This document shows positions 12,845 to 19,760 of a stretch of DNA of 50,165 nt, one piece after another. The notes below the pieces were generated by a model. The model made no database searches, was not told where the DNA came from, and saw nothing but the letters and a program-made list of their open reading frames with translations. A program made the translations under genes and the position numbers. Every line of letters starts with the position of its first letter. Position 1 is the stretch's first letter. This stretch comes from a virus, in the IMG/VR virus record IMGVR_UViG_3300027579_000002, positions 1 through 50,165 of that record; one strand, given 5' to 3'.

Positions 12845-12919
12845 ATGGAACTCTTGCTGGCCGCCATCATCGGTTTCAGCATTGGTTACCTTCTCGGCCC
12901 TCTGTTCTATGACCATTGA
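12845..12919 (+). CDS. Very small membrane peptide (24 aa)
   Basis: ATG 12845 in the context aaaacc-ATG encodes MELLLAAIIGFSIGYLLGPL and ends YDH. Almost the whole length is a transmembrane helix with GxxxG-like spacing. It is the first ORF after the promoter and overlaps the next gene's start by 11 bases. It may be a real membrane peptide or a leader controlling the next start. Confidence 0.4.
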   Translation: MELLLAAIIGFSIGYLLGPLFYDH

Positions 12920-13154
12920 TCACGGCGAGCTAAAGAAGAGCCGCCACTTCACCCTCACTGATACTGCCTACGCCCATCTGAAGAACATCGCTCATGATGC
13001 AAGGCAAAGCCTGAGTGAAACAGTGGAGCGTCTCATTCGCTCCACTCCCATCTGGGAAGGTAGCGCCACTCTTTCTGATGGTGCTTTTTCCATGATCGAG
13101 GATTATTCCATTTCTGACATCACCATCGAAAACTATGAAGGTTTCTCAGCTTAA
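12909..13154 (+). CDS. Ribbon-helix-helix-like DNA-binding protein (81 aa)
   Basis: ATG 12909, MTIDHGELKKSRHFTLTDTA. The segment SRHFTLTDTAYAHLKNIAHD, then ARQSLSETVERLIRS, has the strand, helix and helix order of CopG/Arc-type proteins, including the S-x-S-E-x-x-E-x-L-I motif of the second helix. The second half is acidic and unassigned. As the second ORF of the operon it may autoregulate it. The longer frame from 12882 has no better start. Confidence 0.6.
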   Translation: MTIDHGELKKSRHFTLTDTAYAHLKNIAHDARQSLSETVERLIRSTPIWEGSATLSDGAFSMIEDYSISDITIENYEGFSA

Positions 13155-13410
13155 ACTTGCCTGCGAAGAGTTTCTTCTTGAGCATCCCGATTCTGAAGTG
13201 AAGATTCTATGGGAAGAAGGCGTCATTTCTGAAAACTACGATCCTGAATACCTTGAAGAGCCCACTGATGTGAGGGTGATTAATGACTGGCCTCTCCCTG
13301 GTGACAGTCTTATCACCAAGAACGAAAACCCAGACAAGATGTTTGTCATCATGTATGGCGAATATCAACCTCGTGGTTTTGGTTACAAAGCAGTGGCTTC
13401 AATTGAATGA
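13135..13410 (+). CDS. Conserved phage hypothetical protein (91 aa)
   Basis: ATG 13135, MKVSQLKLACEEFLLEHPDS, overlaps the previous gene by 20 bases and the next by four (ATGA). A helix with HPDSEVKIL is followed by a loop rich in Glu/Pro and strands (DKMFVIMYGEYQP). Similar short proteins with L...HPDA-V ... occur in phage operons, uncharacterised. Function unknown. Confidence 0.55.
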   Translation: MKVSQLKLACEEFLLEHPDSEVKILWEEGVISENYDPEYLEEPTDVRVINDWPLPGDSLITKNENPDKMFVIMYGEYQPRGFGYKAVASIE

Positions 13411-14360
13411 ACCACACTATCTTCACTTATTCTCCGTCCGACTTTTCCAGCATGGAAGACTCCGCAAAAGCAGCAATGCTCGACCGTTACAACGGCATCT
13501 TCACCCCGCTGGAAATCAGCGCCGAAGCTTTTAAAGCTGCGTATGACACTCCAGACATTGGCCCTCACATTGAAAAGGACTACAAAGGCTTGTCCTATTT
13601 GTCCTGGCCATTTGCATTCCGCTATTTGAAGGAGCATTTCCCGACGCTCTTTGTGGCCTTTGAAGAGAAAACTCTTGGCTGGCCCGTCTTCGGTGAGCCT
13701 GGTGCTTTTATCCTTCGCCCCTACCTCACGGACGGCATTCGTCGCACCCCTGCTCTTGTCTTTCCCGTGATGGACAGGAAGCACAACTCTATTCAACAGC
13801 TTGATGGCCGTGCCATTAGTGACAACATCCAACGTGCGAGCGTCAAGGCCATCGCTACGTTCACGGGCCTTGGTCTTCGTCTCTATGCCGGAGAGGACAT
13901 CCCGAAGGAAGAAGCGCCGAAACCGGCGCTGCAGCAAGATGCCCCAAAGCCTGCTCGTGCGGCCAAGAAGGCTGCGACGGCCACTACTGGTGGCACTTCT
14001 GATGTTGGAGAAGAAGGGCCTACTGCCGCCGCCGATACAGGGACCAGTGAGCCTTTCGACGCAAAAGCAGCTCTTACAGCAGTGTGTAAAGCCAATCCGT
14101 TGAACTATGGCGACGAGAAAGCTTCTATGGCTGCAGGTAAAGCTGCTCTTGAAAGCATTGGACTTGCTCGCGCCACGGAAGTCAAAAGCTGGCAAGCCTT
14201 CGGAAACGTCGTCGCAGCAATGATGACGCTATGGGCAAAGCAAGAGCAAATTGCCATTAGCAAAGCTGAAATGACTGAAGAAATCAATGCCGTGCGTGGC
14301 CTTGAAGATACTGCTGCCATTATTGATGGCATGAAAGCTTTCGTCGCAAAAAAGCAGTAG
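13407..14360 (+). CDS. Sak-type single-strand annealing protein, DUF1071 family (317 aa)
   Basis: Residues about 50-165 carry the family signature: YKGLSYLSWPFAFRYLKEHFP, then ALVFPVMDRKHNSI, a DNIQRASVKAIA helix and GLGLRLYAGEDIP. Such proteins (Rad52-like superfamily) anneal complementary single strands in phage recombination. After about residue 170 comes a low-complexity Ala/Pro/Lys/Thr linker and a C-terminal helical domain of about 100 residues (SEPFDAKAALTAVCKANPLN), which could recruit SSB or another partner. It is grouped with an exonuclease (15096) and a protein with an SSB-like tail (15932), as in other phage recombination modules. A hairpin terminator follows. Confidence 0.75.
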   Translation: MNHTIFTYSPSDFSSMEDSAKAAMLDRYNGIFTPLEISAEAFKAAYDTPDIGPHIEKDYKGLSYLSWPFAFRYLKEHFPTLFVAFEEKTLGWPVFGEPGAFILRPYLTDGIRRTPALVFPVMDRKHNSIQQLDGRAISDNIQRASVKAIATFTGLGLRLYAGEDIPKEEAPKPALQQDAPKPARAAKKAATATTGGTSDVGEEGPTAAADTGTSEPFDAKAALTAVCKANPLNYGDEKASMAAGKAALESIGLARATEVKSWQAFGNVVAAMMTLWAKQEQIAISKAEMTEEINAVRGLEDTAAIIDGMKAFVAKKQ

Positions 14361-14370
14361 ATCTAGCAGC

Positions 14371-14389
14371 GGCCCGCTTAGCGCGGGCC
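14371..14389 (+). terminator. Hairpin terminator after the annealing protein gene
   Basis: GGCCCGC-TTAGC-GCGGGCC, followed by tttgc on the plus strand; 10 bases after the stop codon. Confidence 0.6.
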
Positions 14390-14411
14390 TTTGCTGGAGC
14401 AGTTTGCATTG

Positions 14412-14552
14412 ATGATGATGCCCTACCAATTACTGAGCTTCCTCCCGCCCTATTTGGCGAATGATCCTCTTGGCCTGTTCCTTCTCGTTACCTTTACATG
14501 CCTGATCCTTGCTCTGTCAATCTTGGCGATTCTTTCGCTGATTCTCCCATGA
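14412..14552 (+). CDS. Small membrane protein (46 aa)
   Basis: ATG 14412 (ATGs also at 14415 and 14418) encodes MMMPYQLLSFLPPYLANDPL and then one long transmembrane helix (LFLLVTFTCLILALSILAIL). Its TGA overlaps the next gene's ATG as ATGA, so the two are coupled. Function unknown. Confidence 0.5.
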   Translation: MMMPYQLLSFLPPYLANDPLGLFLLVTFTCLILALSILAILSLILP

Positions 14553-14761
14553 GTCGTTTCACTTTTCTTTACGAAGAAGGAGAAACCAAAGTCTCCTATT
14601 CTTTCCATAACATTTACATGCCTGAAATCATTGAACATTTCAAGCAGTTTATTTTGGCTTGTGGCTTCTTTGAGAGCTGCATAATGGCCTCCATGGAAAC
14701 AATGGTTGAAGAGCATGAAATGATGGAAGAAAAGCGTGCAAAATCATCGCTCTCTAATTGA
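14549..14761 (+). CDS. Conserved phage hypothetical protein (70 aa)
   Basis: ATG 14549, MSRFTFLYEEGETKVSYSFH. Two strands are followed by a helix with MPEIIEHFKQFILACGF. The pattern of two strands and F-x-x-F-L-x-G-C-G-F resembles uncharacterised small proteins in cyanophages and other tailed phages (from memory). It ends in acidic Met/Glu-rich sequence and overlaps the next gene by 26 bases. Confidence 0.6.
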   Translation: MSRFTFLYEEGETKVSYSFHNIYMPEIIEHFKQFILACGFFESCIMASMETMVEEHEMMEEKRAKSSLSN

Positions 14762-15056
14762 TGCTTGTCATGAAGCGTTCTGGAGCTTTCCTGAAGACAC
14801 GCTTAGCAGTGATCGTCGCATTGCTGCTGTTCTTGAGGCCGTTGCTAATCATCCTTTGGCTGATAAGCGATTCCTTTATCAAACTGCTCGCACTATTCTC
14901 ATGCCTGACATTGCGATGTGCACGGGGGGTGAATGCCCTGTTAAAGAAAATTGCTGGCGTTACATGGCGCCTGCGGATCGCTGGCAGAGCTATTTCGCTG
15001 CGCCTCCATGCGATGAAGAGGGCTGCGACTACTTCTGGGACATGAATGAAAAATGA
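14736..15056 (+). CDS. Cys-rich hypothetical protein, possible metal binder (106 aa)
   Basis: GTG 14736 is the likely start ((M)QNHRSLIDACHEAFWSFP). The second half has six Cys: MCTGGECPVKENCWRYMAPA, then PPCDEEGCDYFW. The order C-x4-C-x5-C-x(n)-QSYFxxPPC is found in uncharacterised phage proteins. The Cys spacing would suit an iron-sulphur or zinc site, not demonstrated. It resembles the left-arm gene at 5729-5971 in its N-terminal helix. Confidence 0.55.
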   Translation: MQNHRSLIDACHEAFWSFPEDTLSSDRRIAAVLEAVANHPLADKRFLYQTARTILMPDIAMCTGGECPVKENCWRYMAPADRWQSYFAAPPCDEEGCDYFWDMNEK

Positions 15057-15095
15057 CAAGTGGCTTGTTACGATCTATGCCTTGCAGCCCTTCAA

Positions 15096-15860
15096 ATGCC
15101 AGCGTTTCCCCGCTACGAACCCAACAGGCTCCAACTGAACAAGAAGCGCTATTACGTTTGCGACGATTTTCCCAATGTTCCCGCAGGGTGTGTTTTGCCC
15201 TCTGTGACGACTATTGCGAGCGCGTGTTCATCGCCTGGCAAGATTGCAGCGCTCATGAATTGGCGCAGGAAAGTGGGCGATGAAGAAGCTAATCGTCGCA
15301 CTCGTAATGCTGTGGATCGAGGCAATTGGCTTCACGGTGTTCTAGAAGACCTCTGGAATGGTGAAGACATTCAAACCCACCTCGATTCGCACGAGAATTA
15401 CGTCCCCTACTTTGAAAGCATTGTTGGCTTTCTTGAGCGAGTGGATAGTCCGCTGCTCGTTGAAAGCGCCATTGCCTGGTACGATCCTGCGCAAGAAATT
15501 GGCTATTCAGGCACGTTCGATATGCTCGCCAAGATGAACAGCGGGGCGTATGCCTTGCTTGATTGGAAGACGAGCTACAAGGAAAAGCCTGACACTCAAC
15601 TGGCCGATTACCGCATGCAGCTTGGTGCCTACGTGCAAGCCATTGAACAGATGTATGACATCGAAGTCAATGAAGCACATTGCGCCATTGCTATTTACGA
15701 TCCCGACACTGGTAACGGCCAGGAAGCGCAAATCGTAAGTCTTTCGGCAGCAGAGCTTGCTATGCAGGCAGGCATCATGGTGCAGAAGGTGCAGCAGTTC
15801 TTCTTTGATCACTACCCAGGCGGGCGCCCCTTAACAATTTCTATGGACCGTGGAGCTTGA
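15096..15860 (+). CDS. PD-(D/E)XK exonuclease, RecB/Cas4-like (254 aa)
   Basis: I choose ATG 15096 (MPAFPRYEPNRLQLNKKRYY); a GTG at 15060 would add 12 residues. A helical N-terminal half (RNAVDRGNWLHGVLEDLW, with the His of motif I) is followed by the core GYSGTFDMLAK and YALLDWKTSY, where D and the D-x-K pair are the metal-binding motif residues, then MQLGAYVQAI, the motif IV-like Q-x-x-x-Y. Such enzymes digest one strand of double-stranded ends and feed the annealing protein encoded upstream. No zinc or iron-sulphur cysteines of the Cas4 kind are present. Confidence 0.8.
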   Translation: MPAFPRYEPNRLQLNKKRYYVCDDFPNVPAGCVLPSVTTIASACSSPGKIAALMNWRRKVGDEEANRRTRNAVDRGNWLHGVLEDLWNGEDIQTHLDSHENYVPYFESIVGFLERVDSPLLVESAIAWYDPAQEIGYSGTFDMLAKMNSGAYALLDWKTSYKEKPDTQLADYRMQLGAYVQAIEQMYDIEVNEAHCAIAIYDPDTGNGQEAQIVSLSAAELAMQAGIMVQKVQQFFFDHYPGGRPLTISMDRGA

Positions 15861-15931
15861 CTCCCCTGTTTATGGCGCTATGCTTCTGATGCCCCTTCCA
15901 GGGCCTACTACACTCCGCAGAGGAACACTCA

Positions 15932-16210
15932 ATGCCCGCTGGCAATCTTCCTTCTTTTTCTGGATCGCTTGATCTTACTCCCGACATTCTCAATGCCATG
16001 AAAAAGGCCGGGACTAATGCAAATGGCAACTACAAGCTGCGTTTTGCATTGTGGAACAACGACAAGCGCGATAAAGATACTGCCCCTCATTTCAAGGGTC
16101 TGGTGACAGTGCCTGAAATGACAGAGAGCCCCAAGGCTTATGCTTCGATGTGGGACAACGGCAGTGGCTCCAAGCAAAGCTTTTCTGGCGGCTCTGACGA
16201 TCCGTTTTGA
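15932..16210 (+). CDS. Small protein with SSB-like C-terminal tip (92 aa)
   Basis: ATG 15932, MPAGNLPSFSGSLDLTPDIL. A strand pair (YKLRFALWNNDK) and a beta-rich middle are followed by a Gly/Ser-rich linker ending GGSDDPF. Bacterial and phage SSBs end in a short acidic tip DDIPF that binds partner proteins; the DDPF end and the position in the recombination module make an SSB-related role plausible, although 92 residues is short for an OB-fold protein with tail and no clear OB fold is visible. It is followed by a terminator. Confidence 0.5.
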   Translation: MPAGNLPSFSGSLDLTPDILNAMKKAGTNANGNYKLRFALWNNDKRDKDTAPHFKGLVTVPEMTESPKAYASMWDNGSGSKQSFSGGSDDPF

Positions 16211-16242
16211 TCGCTTCTTGAAGCTTTTCTTTTCTTGACAAC

Positions 16243-16270
16243 GGGGCTCTTAAGAGCCCCTTTTCTTTTT
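16243..16270 (+). terminator. Rho-independent terminator before the dCTP deaminase homologue
   Basis: GGGGCTCTTAAGAGCCCC followed by TTTTCTTTTT; textbook intrinsic terminator. Confidence 0.85.
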
Positions 16271-16278
16271 CCAGAACC

Positions 16279-16866
16279 ATGCTTCTTAATGACAAGGAAA
16301 TCAGCGTTCTTGCTGAAAATGATATTATTTTTCCTTTCGTCGCAGAGAAAACCAGAGAGCTGCCCAATGGCACAAAAGCCCTCTCATACGGTTTAAGTCA
16401 TGCAGGGTATGACCTCCGTTTATCCCCTAAGGGGTTCATGGTCATCAATGATTCCCACATCACGGATGAAGTGCTAGACGTAAAGGCTTTTAATAAGGAG
16501 CTGGTGTACGAGGCTGAACCAATTGAAGAGAATGGCTCCACGTTCTTTGTCCTTCCGCCGTTCTCCTGCGCTCTTGGCGTGAGTGTGGAACTCCTGACAA
16601 TGCCGTCTAACATTATGGGACTGACGGACGGCAAATCAACGTATGCTCGACAAGGTACGATCATTAACGTTACGCCAATTGAGCCTGGCTGGTCTGGCCA
16701 TCTCACTATTTGTATTGTTAATCCCCTGGCTTTTCCCGTTCGCATCTATGCCAACGAAGGCATCGTGCAAGTCATGTTCGTCCGTCTCAATGAAGACTCA
16801 CGAAGTGACTATGGAAATGGCAAGTATCAAAACCAAGGCGCTAACGTAACGTTTGCTGCCGTATAG
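16279..16866 (+). CDS. dcd: dCTP deaminase/dUTPase-fold protein with altered catalytic residue (195 aa)
   Basis: The trimeric dCTP deaminase/dUTPase fold is clear: AGYDLRLSP (43-50), LTMPSNIMGLTDGKS (106-120), GKSTYARQG (118-126), VTPIEPGWSGHLT (131-143), VNP, RIYANEG (155-161), and a C-terminal GKYQNQG. Ser120 and Arg124 match the E. coli Dcd Ser111/Arg115. The catalytic Glu138 of E. coli, in the block V-T-L-E-F/I-S-N, aligns with Cys145 here (LTICIVN). Dcd normally makes dUTP from dCTP; with ThyX nearby it would feed dTMP synthesis, but with Cys at this position deamination is doubtful. It could act as a dNTP-binding protein, a dUTPase-like enzyme or use a different mechanism. ATG 16279 follows a terminator, so its transcript may start there. 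Confidence 0.8.
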   Translation: MLLNDKEISVLAENDIIFPFVAEKTRELPNGTKALSYGLSHAGYDLRLSPKGFMVINDSHITDEVLDVKAFNKELVYEAEPIEENGSTFFVLPPFSCALGVSVELLTMPSNIMGLTDGKSTYARQGTIINVTPIEPGWSGHLTICIVNPLAFPVRIYANEGIVQVMFVRLNEDSRSDYGNGKYQNQGANVTFAAV

Positions 16867-16869
16867 CTT

Positions 16870-17232
16870 GTGAGCGCTCTTGAAGATCAATTCCTCGGGC
16901 TATGGCAGGCTCATTTCCCAGATCTTCCATTGATTAGGGAATACAGCGACGTAGAAACGTGGGAAGCTGATTTTCAAGAGCGCTATGCCAAAAGCAAGCG
17001 TTCAAAGCGTTACAGGGCAGACTTCGCTCATCTGCCCTCACGTTCTCTCATTGAAATACAAGGCGGCACGTTCAATCGTGGCCGTCACGTAACTGGCTCA
17101 GGCTACGAGCGTGATGCTCGCAAATTCAATTTGGCAACGATGGGTGGCTGGAAGATCTTCCTTCTTACCACCCAAACGGCCAAGGAAACTTTTTGGCTTG
17201 AGCGGATTGCTGCTTTTCTGCGAAGCGCTTAA
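16870..17232 (+). CDS. VSR/DUF559-like PD-(D/E)XK endonuclease (120 aa)
   Basis: GTG 16870 ((M)SALEDQFLGLWQAHF) lies three bases after the previous stop. The core is YRADFAHL, with the first Asp, then LIEIQGG with the E-x-Q, then GRHVTGSGYERDARKFN and GWKIFLLT. This order (DFA ... IEIxGG ... GRH ... D.xKxN ... GW) is the pattern of small phage nucleases of the very-short-patch-repair/DUF559 type. In the recombination cluster it could resolve or nick DNA. Its last 68 bases overlap the convergent minus-strand gene. Confidence 0.65.
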   Translation: MSALEDQFLGLWQAHFPDLPLIREYSDVETWEADFQERYAKSKRSKRYRADFAHLPSRSLIEIQGGTFNRGRHVTGSGYERDARKFNLATMGGWKIFLLTTQTAKETFWLERIAAFLRSA

Positions 17233-17539
17233 CTGCATCAGCAGCTTCACCAAGCAGCTCATCAGCAGCTTGTAAATCACGCTCTTGGAGCTGCATAGCT
17301 TGCCGCAGCTCAAGATTCTCCTTGACCAATGCAGTGACGGCTTCTTGCATATTGCTCCAGCCTTCCATCATCGTGCAAGCCACTTCACGCAGCTTGTCAA
17401 TGTCATTGCATTCACTCAGTGCCTTCTTATTCGCAACGAGAGCGAAGTCCCGCTCCATGCTCCGTTCAAAAGGCCCCATAACGCCAATACAATCTTGACC
17501 ATTGTATTTTAGGCCAACGGGAATAGAGAAAGTGCTCAT
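17165..17539 (-). CDS. Hypothetical coiled-coil protein (124 aa)
   Basis: ATG 17539, MSTFSIPVGLKYNGQDCIGV. Residues 55-115 (MQEAVTALVKENLELRQAMQ and following) form a long heptad-like helix, ending KKFPWPFGW. It is one of two minus-strand genes inside the plus-strand block and overlaps the VSR-like gene tail to tail. A role in antisense control or as a coiled-coil partner is possible; function unknown. Confidence 0.6.
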   Translation of the reverse strand: MSTFSIPVGLKYNGQDCIGVMGPFERSMERDFALVANKKALSECNDIDKLREVACTMMEGWSNMQEAVTALVKENLELRQAMQLQERDLQAADELLGEAADAVKRFAEKQQSAQAKKFPWPFGW

Positions 17540-17569
17540 TGTCCTTGCATTGTTTCGTTTAGCCTAGCC

Positions 17570-17887
17570 ATGCAGCGATTTGGCAAGCAGTTTGTTTATC
17601 TGGTGGACGATGGGAAGGATGCCGTAAAATGCGGGACGGGCTACCGTCCTTACAAACTCCCTCGCACTCCTCGCAACCATGAATGGCTTCCAGGACAGCA
17701 TGTGGTGTACGTACAACGTACGGCAGCAGGGTGGATGCCCTCTTCCGTTGTTGGCACCATTGAAGGCTTTGATGAAAGCGGAAGATCTCGTAAGGCACGA
17801 GTACGGTGGCATTCGGCTACGAACATTGCTCCTACAATCAGTCTGCAACGGCTCAGGCCTCTCGCTTTAATCCATGGCTATTGCTGA
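17570..17887 (+). CDS. Hypothetical protein (105 aa)
   Basis: ATG 17570, MQRFGKQFVYLVDDGKDAVK. The product is basic and beta-strand rich (HVVYVQRTAAGWMPSSVVGT) with Arg/Lys-rich loops, possibly a small SH3- or KOW-like barrel. Its last 14 bases overlap the thyX start. The gene is divergent from the coiled-coil gene, with 30 bases between starts. No family recognised. Confidence 0.5.
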   Translation: MQRFGKQFVYLVDDGKDAVKCGTGYRPYKLPRTPRNHEWLPGQHVVYVQRTAAGWMPSSVVGTIEGFDESGRSRKARVRWHSATNIAPTISLQRLRPLALIHGYC

Positions 17888-18587
17888 AAAAATCGATCCG
17901 CTGATGGATGGCATCAGCATGGTGCGTCTCATTGATTGGATGGGAAGCTCTCTTGATATTGTTTGCGACGCTCGGCAGAGCTTTGATCAGACCAGCAGCG
18001 AATGGTCCGAAAAGGACCAGAAGCTTCTTAATTATCTCGTCAAGCACCAACACACCAGTCCATTTCGTGGCGTTGTCACCAAATGGCAAGTGAAGGCTCC
18101 GCTGTTCGTTTGTCGGCAATGGTGGAAGCATGTTATTGGTGGTACGTTTGCCAATGACACGCTTGGTTGGAACGAGAAAAGCTTTCGCTACTGCGAAGCT
18201 GATGAAGAGGCCTATTACATGCCTCGTGAATTCCGCCAGCAAAGCCCCAGCAACAAACAGGCCTCTAGCGGCCCTCTGGAGCCAAGCATGAACCAAGTGG
18301 CCATGATTGAATATGCCAAGGCCCTTGAGCAGTCCAAGCAGGCTTACAAGGCGTTGCTGACGCTAGGAGTGAGCAAGGAGCAGGCACGAGGCATCATGCC
18401 AATGTCCACCTATACGTCCTTCACCTGGACTTGCAGCCTTCAGGCTCTCTTGCATTTCATCTCTCTGCGGGACAAGGCTGATAGCCAAGGAGAAATCCAG
18501 GCTTATGCTCAGGCCTTGTCTTCCCTTGCCCGTCCATTGTTCAAAGAAGCCTTTGAGGCTTTTGATCTTCACCAATCTTCTTTCTAA
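17874..18587 (+). CDS. thyX: Flavin-dependent thymidylate synthase ThyX (237 aa)
   Basis: ThyX makes dTMP from dUMP using methylenetetrahydrofolate and reduced FAD. Family landmarks are HQHTSPF (58-64), the FAD/dUMP motif region FVCRQWWKHVIGG (78-90) and NEKSFRY (100-106), YMPREFR, and a C-terminal part with ARGIMPMSTYTSFTW and LRDKADSQGEI. The classical motif RHRxxSxNExSxR is here K-H-V at 85-87 with a gap of about twelve residues to N-E-K-S, so the RHR triad is not kept. Variants with KHT/KHV occur in phage ThyX proteins as I remember. The gene shares one base with the DUF3310 gene. ATG 17874 gives MAIAEKIDPLMDG. Confidence 0.85.
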   Translation: MAIAEKIDPLMDGISMVRLIDWMGSSLDIVCDARQSFDQTSSEWSEKDQKLLNYLVKHQHTSPFRGVVTKWQVKAPLFVCRQWWKHVIGGTFANDTLGWNEKSFRYCEADEEAYYMPREFRQQSPSNKQASSGPLEPSMNQVAMIEYAKALEQSKQAYKALLTLGVSKEQARGIMPMSTYTSFTWTCSLQALLHFISLRDKADSQGEIQAYAQALSSLARPLFKEAFEAFDLHQSSF

Positions 18588-18955
18588 TGACTGACGCCGT
18601 GAATCATCCCCGTCATTATGCCAAGAATGGCGGCATTGAATGTATTGAGGCTATTGAAGCTTCAATGGACCAAGACGAATTTCGTGGATTCCTGAAAGGG
18701 AATGTAATGAAATACGTTTGGCGCTATGAAGAAAAAAATGGCCTGGAAGATTTGAAGAAAGCCAGTTGGTATCTTGATCTTCTCATTTTTAATATGGAAA
18801 ACGAGCCACAGCAAGAAGCAGTTGAGGCTCTTGAGAATGCTTCCCAACAATGCGAAGGAGGATTCTGTCCAATGCCTGGCTCGGTTCAGCCGGTTCCTGG
18901 CATTCGCTACGATCTTCCCGGAAAGCAAATCACTTTTGCTCCCATTGAAAACTAA
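18587..18955 (+). CDS. DUF3310 (SaV-like) nucleotide kinase-type phage protein (122 aa)
   Basis: ATG 18587, [20 protein letters not shown]. The core [20 protein letters not shown], then [20 protein letters not shown] and [13 protein letters not shown], is the DUF3310 signature, a short family annotated as SaV-like or nucleotide kinase in phages, often placed with thymidylate metabolism genes as here. Its activity is not established. It ends at a bidirectional terminator and meets the HNH gene tail to tail. Confidence 0.85.
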   Translation: MTDAVNHPRHYAKNGGIECIEAIEASMDQDEFRGFLKGNVMKYVWRYEEKNGLEDLKKASWYLDLLIFNMENEPQQEAVEALENASQQCEGGFCPMPGSVQPVPGIRYDLPGKQITFAPIEN

Positions 18956-19434
18956 GCAGCATTGCAACAAAGCCCCCATAAGGGGGCTTTTTCATGCTCA
19001 ATTGTTTGGTGCATCGGCAGCACAATCCCTTTCTTCTCGCACCATGCTTCAAGCTCCTTCTGGTCAGTGTGGGCGCTAACAAAGCTATTGCAATACACCC
19101 ATGCCATCACAATCTCCTCTCGCTTCTCGGTCCAGAATGGTTGCACTCGCCACCATTCCAGCATTGGAAGGTTTCCTTTACGAAGATTACAGCTTTTGCA
19201 TGCGGGAAGCATGTTCCAACGGCTGAAATGCGGGCCTCCTTTGCTCTTGGGAACAATGTGGTCAATCGTAAGCTTTTCTTTCCATTCCCCGCAATATGCA
19301 CAGGCACACTGCCCAAATGGTCCCCTCAGAAAATAATCTTCAAAAATACTCTTACGAAATCTACGTTTTGCATCTCCAGGGCGAAGTTCAATGAGAGAAT
19401 AAAGCAGCTCATCAGGACCATTCGCTCTTGGCAT
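18952..19434 (-). CDS. HNH endonuclease (160 aa)
   Basis: ATG 19434, [20 protein letters not shown]. The zinc/HNH core is [20 protein letters not shown], then GG ... [18 protein letters not shown]-x2-C, the D-H of the catalytic motif, N, and C-x2-C. Homing-type or free HNH enzymes cut DNA near phage genes. It stands alone on the minus strand at the end of the plus-strand block, the typical seat of a mobile HNH gene. The last codons ([11 protein letters not shown]) run through the bidirectional terminator stem at 18969-18990. No intron flanking signals seen. Confidence 0.8.
   Translation of the reverse strand: MPRANGPDELLYSLIELRPGDAKRRFRKSIFEDYFLRGPFGQCACAYCGEWKEKLTIDHIVPKSKGGPHFSRWNMLPACKSCNLRKGNLPMLEWWRVQPFWTEKREEIVMAWVYCNSFVSAHTDQKELEAWCEKKGIVLPMHQTIEHEKAPLWGLCCNAA
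18969..18990. terminator. Bidirectional terminator between DUF3310 and HNH genes
   Basis: AAAGCCCCC-ATAA-GGGGGCTTT then ttc on the plus strand. It lies in the C-terminal codons of the HNH gene and 14 bases after the DUF3310 stop. Confidence 0.75.
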
Positions 19435-19484
19435 GGCACTATTAAATTGTCTTGACCATAGTTTAACGCTAAATAATGCCTCGT

Positions 19485-19500
19485 GAATTTTGTATAGAAT
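19485..19500 (+). promoter_or_regulatory. Candidate promoter for the lysis cassette
   Basis: ttttgTATAGAATagg lies about 20 bases upstream of ATG 19515. TATAGA resembles the TATAGT of the left-arm boxes. No good -35 at the right spacing; weak evidence. Confidence 0.3.
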
Positions 19501-19514
19501 AGGCGTATTGATTG

Positions 19515-19730
19515 ATGGCTATGGACAGTTTCAAGGACGGCCTTGCAAATTTTGTAGCCACCATCACGGCTGGCATGTTGCTGTCAACAGGCGCCATGCT
19601 TATTGCAGTGGGCACTCAGCAAGCAAGAGTGGCAGTGCAAATTGAAAGCATCACCGAGAAGCTAAGCGTGCTCACAGATAAGATGAGCGACATTGAAACT
19701 AGAGTGCGCAGTTTAGAAATTAAGCGCTAG
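19515..19730 (+). CDS. Small membrane protein with C-terminal coiled coil, holin or spanin-type candidate (71 aa)
   Basis: ATG 19515, [20 protein letters not shown]. One transmembrane segment at about residues 14-34, then a charged coiled coil ([20 protein letters not shown] ...). It stands one gene ahead of the endolysin. This layout is common for small phage proteins beside lysis genes; it could be an antiholin, an accessory membrane protein or one half of a spanin pair. Confidence 0.45.
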   Translation: MAMDSFKDGLANFVATITAGMLLSTGAMLIAVGTQQARVAVQIESITEKLSVLTDKMSDIETRVRSLEIKR

Positions 19731-19760
19731 CGTATTTATATCTTCCTTGCATTGTTCATC

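Noticed and set aside
13407-14195. A 270-codon minus-strand frame opposite the annealing protein gene
   Set aside because: The plus-strand gene has a recognisable DUF1071 signature; the other frame is Arg/Ser-rich with no signature.
16879-18955. ThyX or Dcd as pseudogenes because key residues differ
   Set aside because: Both frames are intact with all other motifs conserved and tight operon spacing, so divergence is a better reading than decay.
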